From assembly GCA_003388555.1 (NCBI GenBank), contig QQVD01000050.1:186001-250000 (forward strand): a stretch of 64,000 nt of DNA. The letters run 5' to 3'. Shown here in pieces: positions 58,699 to 64,000 of the stretch. The stretch is from Acidobacteriota bacterium. GTDB lineage: Bacteria > Acidobacteriota > Thermoanaerobaculia > Multivoradales > Multivoraceae. Position numbers and translations under genes: made by a program. Each line of letters begins with the position of its first letter. The stretch's first letter is position 1. The notes below the pieces were generated by a model. The model did no database searches, had not been told where the DNA came from, and saw only the letters and a list, made by a program, of their open reading frames with translations.

Positions 58699-59721
58699 TT
58701 GCTGTCGACCCGCCAGATCCTCAAGCACGACCGCGACGTCGGCTGGGTCTTCGTTCCCGGGATCAGGGCGCGAGTGTCGAGCGGGAGTCGTGCGTACCTG
58801 CTGCGCACGAACGAATCCGGCTTTCGGTGTGCGCATCCGTTCGCTCGCGAGCGCCCGCCGGGCAAGCGCAGGGCTCTTCTCTTCGGAGACTCGTTCACTG
58901 CAGGCGACATGGTCTCGGACGGGAGACGGTTCGGAGACCTGCTGGAAGGCGCGATTCCCGACCTCCAGGTCCTCAACTTCGGACTGCCGGGAACCGGCAC
59001 CGATCAGCAGCTCGTGGCCTACCGGAAGTTCGCCTCGCGGCTCGAGGGTGATCTTCTCGTCGTCGCCGTCCAGGTCGAGAACGTCCGGCGCCTGTTGACG
59101 CGGGCGCGGGCGCTTCGCGACGAGCGCGGCGTTCGATCGATGTTCCCGAAGCCGTACTTCGAGCTCGAGGACGGGCGGCTCGTTCTGCGCAATGTCCCCG
59201 TTCCCCGCCGGCTGCCTCCGGGGGAGGAGTCGACCTCGGAGGTGGAAGCCTCGCGGGTTCGAGGCGGGAGGTATCCGCGCCTCCGGTCTCTCGCTGATCG
59301 CCTGGGCCTGCGCGAGATCGTTCAGAGGGTGGCCCGTCCACAGCCGCTTCCCGAGTACCGCAGCCCCGAGGCTCCGGGCTGGATGCTCCTGCGGGCCATC
59401 CTCGAGAGTTGGTTCGCCGATCACGACGGACGGGTCCTGCTCGTTCCGCTCCCGCTCTACCACTACGTCGAGGAGATCGCCGATCCCTCCGACTATCGTG
59501 AACGCTTCCGCGAGGTGAGCACGAGCGTCGGTTGCGCCCTTCACGATCCGCTCGACGATCTCCTCGCGCTTCCCGTCGAACGCCGTCGAGGGCTGCGGTT
59601 CGAGGGGGATCCGCACCCGAACGAGGAAGGACATCGGGCCCTCGCCGAGTCCCTGGCCCCGGTCGTCGAGCGTCTGCTGTCGACGGCGGAGGAGCAGCGC
59701 ACGGACGGAGGCGCGGTCTGA
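58699..59721 (+). CDS. SGNH/GDSL-like hydrolase
   Basis: This 340-aa protein has block I LLFGDSFTAGDMV with the nucleophile in G-D-S-F (63-66), a central NFGLPGTGTDQQLVAY and block V GDPHPNEEGHRALAE (D304, H306). No clear signal or membrane anchor is seen, unlike the second SGNH gene at 62375. It probably removes or transfers acyl groups on glycans. The start is uncertain: TTG at 58699 is the first codon of the frame, and no strong SD is visible. Its stop overlaps the apparent CTG start of the carbamoyltransferase by 4 nt, so the two are coupled. Confidence 0.78.
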   Translation: MLSTRQILKHDRDVGWVFVPGIRARVSSGSRAYLLRTNESGFRCAHPFARERPPGKRRALLFGDSFTAGDMVSDGRRFGDLLEGAIPDLQVLNFGLPGTGTDQQLVAYRKFASRLEGDLLVVAVQVENVRRLLTRARALRDERGVRSMFPKPYFELEDGRLVLRNVPVPRRLPPGEESTSEVEASRVRGGRYPRLRSLADRLGLREIVQRVARPQPLPEYRSPEAPGWMLLRAILESWFADHDGRVLLVPLPLYHYVEEIADPSDYRERFREVSTSVGCALHDPLDDLLALPVERRRGLRFEGDPHPNEEGHRALAESLAPVVERLLSTAEEQRTDGGAV

Positions 59722-61895
59722 CTACCTGGATCCTCGGGATCTCGGCTCTCCACCACGACTCCGCGGCTGCCATCGTGCGCGACGGAGAGGTGATCGCAGC
59801 CGCCCAGGAGGAACGCTTCTCCCGCAAGAAGCACGATCCGAGGTTTCCGGCCGGTGCGATCAGCTACTGCCTCGAGGAGGCGTACCTGGAGGGCTCGGAT
59901 CTCGACGCCATCGTGTTCTACGAGAATCCGCTCGAGTCGCTCGATCGCGTCGTCGAGAGCTGTGGCGCGGTCGGACCCGAGGCGGCATCTCACTTCGAGC
60001 GGGCGATGGAGACCCTGCTCGGAGTCGAGTTCCGACTGGAAGAGCAGGTCGAGCGGTGTCTGGGCTCGCTGGGTCGAGCCGGTCGGATCCTCTATGTCGG
60101 GCACCACCTCGCGCACGCGGCCTCCGCCTTCCTGCCGTCGCCGTTCGAAGAATCGGCGATCCTGACCCTCGACGGGGTCGGCGGCTGGGCGACGACGACG
60201 CTCGGGCACGGATCGGCCAGTGCCATCGAGCTGTCTCACCAGATCTCCTACCCCCACTCCCTCGGGCTGCTCTACAGCGCGATGACCCACTACTGCGGGT
60301 TCCGCGTCAACTCGGGCGAGTACAAGCTGATGGGGCTGGCTCCGTTCGGAGAGCCTCGGTACGTGGATCGGATCCTCGACCACCTCGTCGACGTCCGGGA
60401 CGACGGGTCCTATCGTCTGGACACGGGCTACTTCGGCTACCCGCGAGGCGACGTGATGACCAACGAGCGGTTCCACGAGCTGTTCGGCGGCCCTCCCCGC
60501 GAACCGGAGTCGTCGCTCACCCGCCGTGACGCGGATCTTGCCGCGTCGATCCAGAGGGTGATCGAGCTCGTGGTCTTCCGGCTGGCGGCCTTCGCCCGAC
60601 GCGAGACCGGGAGCGCGAACCTGTGCATGGCGGGTGGTGTGGCGCTGAACTCCGTCGCCAACGGAAAGCTACTGCGCTCCGGGATCTTCGACCGGATCTG
60701 GATCCAGCCGGCGGCGGGGGACGCCGGCGGGGCACTGGGAGCGGCTCTCCTCGCCCACAACACCTGGTTCACCGGCTCCAGGGTGTCCTCTCGCCGTGCC
60801 CGAGAAGGACTTCAGAAGGGCAGTCGGCTCGGGCCGAGCTACGGTTCGCAGGAGGCCCGCGCCTTCCTCGATCGGCTCGACTGCCCGTACGAGGTGGTGA
60901 CCGACGAAGCCGAACGGGCGGTGCGCGTCGCGGAGGCCCTGGCGGAGGGAAGCGTCGTGGGCCTGCTCTCGGGGCGCATGGAGTTCGGACCACGAGCGCT
61001 CGGCGCGCGTTCGATTCTCGCGGATCCCCGCGACCCCAGGATGCAGCACGTGCTCAACTCGAAGATCAAGTTCCGCGAGTCCTTCCGGCCCTTCGCTCCC
61101 GCGTGTCTCGTCGAGGACGCCCCGGTCCACTTCGAGCTCGCGGTCGAGAGCCCCTACATGCTCCTGGTCGCCCACGTGCGCGAAGCACTGAGACTCGATT
61201 CGGAGCCGGTCGACCCGGAACGAGACGACGACTTCGTGAGGAGGATCGGCGAGGTCCGCTCCGTGCTCCCTGCCGTGACGCACGTCGACTACAGCGCTCG
61301 GGTGCAGACGGTGCATCCGGAAGATGATCCCTTCTTCCATCGTCTGCTCGTCGCGTTCCGCGATCTCACAGGCTTCGGCGTCCTCGTCAACACCTCGTTC
61401 AACGTGCGGGGCCAGCCGATCGTCTGCTCACCTCGCGACGCGTTCGACTGCTTCTGCCGGACCGGCATGGATCTCCTGGTTCTCGAGGATTGCCTCGTGT
61501 GGTCCAAGCCAGCTCCAGAAGCAGAGGTCCGCGACTCCTCGCCTCGGGTCGCCAGGAATGCGGGTCGCGGCGTTCGGCGCCGCATGCGCCGCCTCTTTCG
61601 GAGGGTCGTCGAATCGACACGGCCGGATGTTGAAGGGATCTACACGAGTGGCCCCGAGCCGGATCTCGAGTCTTACTTCCTGCGGCGACGGGTGGCTGCC
61701 GAACGCGAGGAGATGGAGATCCCGGGTCTCCAGGCAGACGGAGATCTCGCGGAGTGCCTTTGCCGGATGTGGCGGCGGGAGGGCCGCGACGAACGCCTGG
61801 GTCTGGCCCGCGAGATCGCCGATCTCGCCTCGCGGCTCGAGCTGCCGGAGAACCCCGCCGGCGAGGTTCCGACGACGATCTACGCCATGTTCTGA
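59718..61895 (+). CDS. NodU/CmcH-family carbamoyltransferase, apparent CTG start
   Basis: This 725-aa protein has the N-terminal HHDSAAAIVRDGEVIAAAQE (H-H-D at 12-14), FSRKKHDPRFPAGAISY, GHHLAHAASAFLPSPF and LDGVGGWATTTLG (metal/carbamoyl-AMP part). The YrdC-like C-terminal half has MEFGPRALGARSILADPRD and VNTSFNVRGQPIVCSP. Family members are usually 570-620 aa; here a basic then acidic tail of about 110 residues is added. No ATG, GTG or TTG lies near the family-conserved start, but CTG at 59718 has GGAGG 6 nt upstream and overlaps the previous stop. It carbamoylates a sugar hydroxyl. Confidence 0.88.
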   Translation: MTTWILGISALHHDSAAAIVRDGEVIAAAQEERFSRKKHDPRFPAGAISYCLEEAYLEGSDLDAIVFYENPLESLDRVVESCGAVGPEAASHFERAMETLLGVEFRLEEQVERCLGSLGRAGRILYVGHHLAHAASAFLPSPFEESAILTLDGVGGWATTTLGHGSASAIELSHQISYPHSLGLLYSAMTHYCGFRVNSGEYKLMGLAPFGEPRYVDRILDHLVDVRDDGSYRLDTGYFGYPRGDVMTNERFHELFGGPPREPESSLTRRDADLAASIQRVIELVVFRLAAFARRETGSANLCMAGGVALNSVANGKLLRSGIFDRIWIQPAAGDAGGALGAALLAHNTWFTGSRVSSRRAREGLQKGSRLGPSYGSQEARAFLDRLDCPYEVVTDEAERAVRVAEALAEGSVVGLLSGRMEFGPRALGARSILADPRDPRMQHVLNSKIKFRESFRPFAPACLVEDAPVHFELAVESPYMLLVAHVREALRLDSEPVDPERDDDFVRRIGEVRSVLPAVTHVDYSARVQTVHPEDDPFFHRLLVAFRDLTGFGVLVNTSFNVRGQPIVCSPRDAFDCFCRTGMDLLVLEDCLVWSKPAPEAEVRDSSPRVARNAGRGVRRRMRRLFRRVVESTRPDVEGIYTSGPEPDLESYFLRRRVAAEREEMEIPGLQADGDLAECLCRMWRREGRDERLGLAREIADLASRLELPENPAGEVPTTIYAMF

Positions 61896-62374
61896 GGGCT
61901 CGAGGCTGCTGATCCAGGCCTAGGGCCACGTCCTGTTCCTGGTATCTTGCGGGGCTCGATCGCGGTCACGGCCGCCCGGCCCCGACCGCCGAGCGGAAGC
62001 CAACCGACGACGACCGGAGCCCGCATGTCCCGCGCCCTGGACCATCCGTACGGCAGGAAGAGGCCTCGCATCGGCATCGTTCCCGCGCCTCCCGGTGACG
62101 TTCCGGCCCGGGGATGGGCGGTCCAGAACGGCTGTCGCGGCGATGGGCAGCCCGTCCGGAGGTTCGGTCTCGGCCTCCTCTGCGCCGTGCAGTACGCAGC
62201 AGGGGGCGGCGGCGTCGGGTCTGTCGGTTCTCTCTCCGGTCCGTTGCCCGGTGGTCGGGAAGTCGTCGCCTACGCTCCGCTGGCGAGGAGGCCCTCCCGG
62301 TCGCTCGCGCCGGGGAACTGCCGGCTCTCCGCGCAGTCGGTGCTGCGGCCGGTCATCTGTTTCCAGCCCGAGTC
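61896..62374. other. Intergenic region between carbamoyltransferase and second SGNH gene
   Basis: These 479 bp show no protein with family-like sequence on either strand. Frames on the plus strand remain open only because of the high GC content. I see no repeat or clear promoter. Confidence 0.5.
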
Positions 62375-63628
62375 GTGAGGGGTTTTCGGCGCGCTGCGAA
62401 GCTCCTCGTCGCGGTGACCACTCTGGGTCTCTGTCTCGGGGCCGCGGAGCTCGCACTTCGGGGTCGCTTCCCCGACCGCACCGGCGTGGGGACAGAGCAC
62501 CGCGTTCCGCATCCGCGCCTCGGTTGGGTGCTGGAACCCGGCGCGCGCTTCAGCCACCGGATCGATGGACGAGACGTCGACGTCGCTTACAACTCGGCCG
62601 GCTTCCGGGACGTGGAGCGTCGTCCCGAGTCCAAGCAGCGGCCACGCGTTCTGGTTCTGGGTGATTCCTTCGTGGAGGCCTACTCGGTGCGTTTCGAGGA
62701 GTCGTTTCCTCGGCTCCTCGAGGAGTCCCTCGGGGACGAAGGCGTCGATGCCGAGGTGGTCAACCTCGGCGTCGGCGGGTACGGGACCCTGCAGGAGTAT
62801 CTGCTCTACCGAGAGGTCGGCCGTGCCTACCGACCCGATGTCGTTCTTCTCGGTTTCTACACCCAGAACGACGTTCGGAACAACAGTCGCGAGCTGGAGC
62901 AACGGCTCCGTCGAAACTCGCTGAAGGGATCTTCGCGGCCCTTTCTTGTGGCCGGTCCCGACGCGGGTTGGACGGCGTCTCCGGTCGACTACGAGCTCGC
63001 GTGGGAGCACTACTCCGCAGCGACGGAGCGAAGACGGTCCCTACGATCCCGCCTCCATCGGGGCTCTGCTCTCTACCGAGCGTTGCGAGCGGCGATCGGT
63101 GGTCGAGGAGATCGTCGCGACGACCTGGAGGTCGTGCCTCGGGAGGGTGCGGACGATCTCCTGCAAGAGCGATTCGAGGCGCTCTACGGAGTCGGGGCGT
63201 GCGATGAGTCGCCGGCGTTCCGAGACGCCTGGGCCCGCACCGCGGAGATCCTCGGGAGACTGGGGAAGGAGGTCGAGGCCGAGGGAGCCCGACTCGTCGT
63301 CTTCAGCGTGCCGGCGGCGGAAGAGGTCGATCCGGACCTCGTGGCGAGGTGGCCGGCCGCCTACCAACAGCTGGCTGAAGGGCTCTGTCTGCGGGAGGGC
63401 GTCGCCGAGCGGCGACTGGAGGCTTGGCTCGAGGCGCTGGGGATCCCGTTCATCGGTCTGCTGCCCGAGTTCCGACGGGAGCTCGAGACGGAGGAGACGA
63501 GGCTGCATTCCGAGCAGGATCGGCACTGGACCCCCGCGGCACACGCGCTGGCGGCCGAGGTCGTTGCCGCTCGGATCGCGAGATCCGGGATCCTGGCGAG
63601 CTCGTCGCCTCAGGAAGGCAGCTCGTAG
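62375..63628 (+). CDS. Membrane-anchored SGNH/GDSL hydrolase
   Basis: This 417-aa protein starts at GTG (62375), giving a short N-terminal hydrophobic anchor (residues 8-26), as in periplasmic glycan esterases and acyltransferases. Block I is VLVLGDSFVEAYS (G-D-S-F at 96-99), then NLGVGGYGTLQEYLLY. Block V is EQDRHWTPAAHALAAE, with D382 and H384. A middle stretch is basic (ERRRSLRSRLHRG). It likely acts on acylated polysaccharide in the periplasm. It is convergent with the sulfotransferase, overlapping it by 19 nt at the 3' ends. Confidence 0.82.
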   Translation: MRGFRRAAKLLVAVTTLGLCLGAAELALRGRFPDRTGVGTEHRVPHPRLGWVLEPGARFSHRIDGRDVDVAYNSAGFRDVERRPESKQRPRVLVLGDSFVEAYSVRFEESFPRLLEESLGDEGVDAEVVNLGVGGYGTLQEYLLYREVGRAYRPDVVLLGFYTQNDVRNNSRELEQRLRRNSLKGSSRPFLVAGPDAGWTASPVDYELAWEHYSAATERRRSLRSRLHRGSALYRALRAAIGGRGDRRDDLEVVPREGADDLLQERFEALYGVGACDESPAFRDAWARTAEILGRLGKEVEAEGARLVVFSVPAAEEVDPDLVARWPAAYQQLAEGLCLREGVAERRLEAWLEALGIPFIGLLPEFRRELETEETRLHSEQDRHWTPAAHALAAEVVAARIARSGILASSSPQEGSS

Positions 63629-64000
63629 CGGTCGACCCAGCGGCGGTCTTCTTCGTATCCGAGGCGGACCAGCAGGTCGCCCGCCAGGTGGTCGAAGACC
63701 TCGGCGGCCTCCCGGTTGAACGCGTTGCGCCAATCGCCCACGACTCCCTTTCGCAGGTGCTGCGTCGGATCGGCCTCGCCCGGCTCTCGGCCCGCCTGAC
63801 GCCGCATCGACATCTTCTCGACGGTGGTCTCGAGCCGCCACGGATCGATCTCCTCGTCGAGCAGGTCCTCCAGGGCTCTGCGAAGCGCGGCGGCGCAGTC
63901 GGCCCGCAGATCCTCGTAGGTCAGGAACACGACGTCCGGGGAGCCTTCGAGCGCGAGCCACTCCTCGACGTGGTCCTTCCAGTTGACCCGGGCTCCGAGC
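63610..64000 (-). CDS. Sulfotransferase, C-terminal part (cut by window edge)
   Basis: The frame is open to the right edge, so the 5' part is outside the window. The visible 129 residues match the end of Sulfotransfer_1 proteins: DVVFLTYEDLRADCAAALRR is the conserved Y-E-D-L region, VEKMSMRRQ follows, and the C-terminal KGVVGDWRNAFNREAAEVFD carries the R-x-G-x-x-G-D-W PAPS-binding element, here with Lys in place of the Arg. It would transfer a sulfate from PAPS to a hydroxyl on a sugar, in keeping with its place in a polysaccharide locus. The amino half including the 5'-PAPS loop is not seen. Confidence 0.82.
   Translation of the reverse strand, partial: LGARVNWKDHVEEWLALEGSPDVVFLTYEDLRADCAAALRRALEDLLDEEIDPWRLETTVEKMSMRRQAGREPGEADPTQHLRKGVVGDWRNAFNREAAEVFDHLAGDLLVRLGYEEDRRWVDRYELPS

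Noticed and set aside
61947..62378. A 143-aa open frame ahead of the second SGNH gene
   Set aside because: Low-complexity Pro/Arg/Gly composition, no ribosome site and no family-like sequence.

Overview
This is a very GC-rich bacterial chromosomal window, dominated by surface-polysaccharide genes. Several features point to Acidobacteriota, most likely a Thermoanaerobaculia-like lineage: two very long FtsX/MacB-type permeases without their own ATPase (the acidobacterial ADOP type), a long secreted BNR/VPS10-repeat protein, a secreted protein whose C-terminal domain I recognise from that lineage, and a Tat-type class V aminotransferase. The assignment rests on family knowledge; no rRNA is present to confirm it.

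Region 1 (0.1-17.2 kb) is a polysaccharide locus built from tightly overlapping minus-strand operons. The first (5862 to 102) holds a Wzt/Wzm ABC exporter, a GT4, a GT2 and two methyltransferases. The second (10758 to 6913) holds a polyprenyl-phosphate GT2, a methyltransferase, an LPG-synthase-like membrane protein and a GT39-like membrane glycosyltransferase. The third (17163 to 11993) holds three GT4 enzymes behind a formyltransferase fused to a GINT1-N-like domain. Two plus-strand GT2 genes lie between the operons.

Region 2 (17.3-26.9 kb) is the most interesting part: a lasso-peptide-like RiPP cluster embedded in the polysaccharide locus. It has a PqqD-family recognition protein (B1), a 62-aa precursor with its own strong promoter, an asparagine-synthetase-type cyclase, a nucleotidyltransferase, an HprK-like kinase, an ABC exporter, two GT4 genes and, at the far end, a B2-type leader peptidase. 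The precursor has a classic lasso leader and T-x-G junction, but the core lacks the usual acidic residue at positions 7-9 and carries two cysteines.

Region 3 (26.9-32.5 kb) holds a LegB-like dehydratase, LegC-like aminotransferase, PglD/NeuD-like acetyltransferase, PglC-like phosphoglycosyltransferase and a WecA-like transferase with a long C-terminal extension. Together these could make and load a bacillosamine-type sugar on undecaprenyl phosphate.

Region 4 (33.1-54.2 kb) is general chromosomal content: two ADOP permeases, the BNR/VPS10 protein, a BlaI/BlaR1-like pair with a coiled-coil sensor, a secreted lineage-specific protein, a DUF4404 protein, CorA, the B12-dependent ribonucleotide reductase NrdJ behind tandem NrdR boxes, a Tat-type class V aminotransferase and an orphan membrane protein.

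Region 5 (54.6-64 kb) is a second polysaccharide locus with a GT4, an NAD-dependent epimerase, a Wzx-type flippase, two SGNH hydrolases, a carbamoyltransferase (apparently starting at CTG) and a sulfotransferase cut by the right edge.

I saw no tRNA, rRNA, CRISPR array or insertion sequence.
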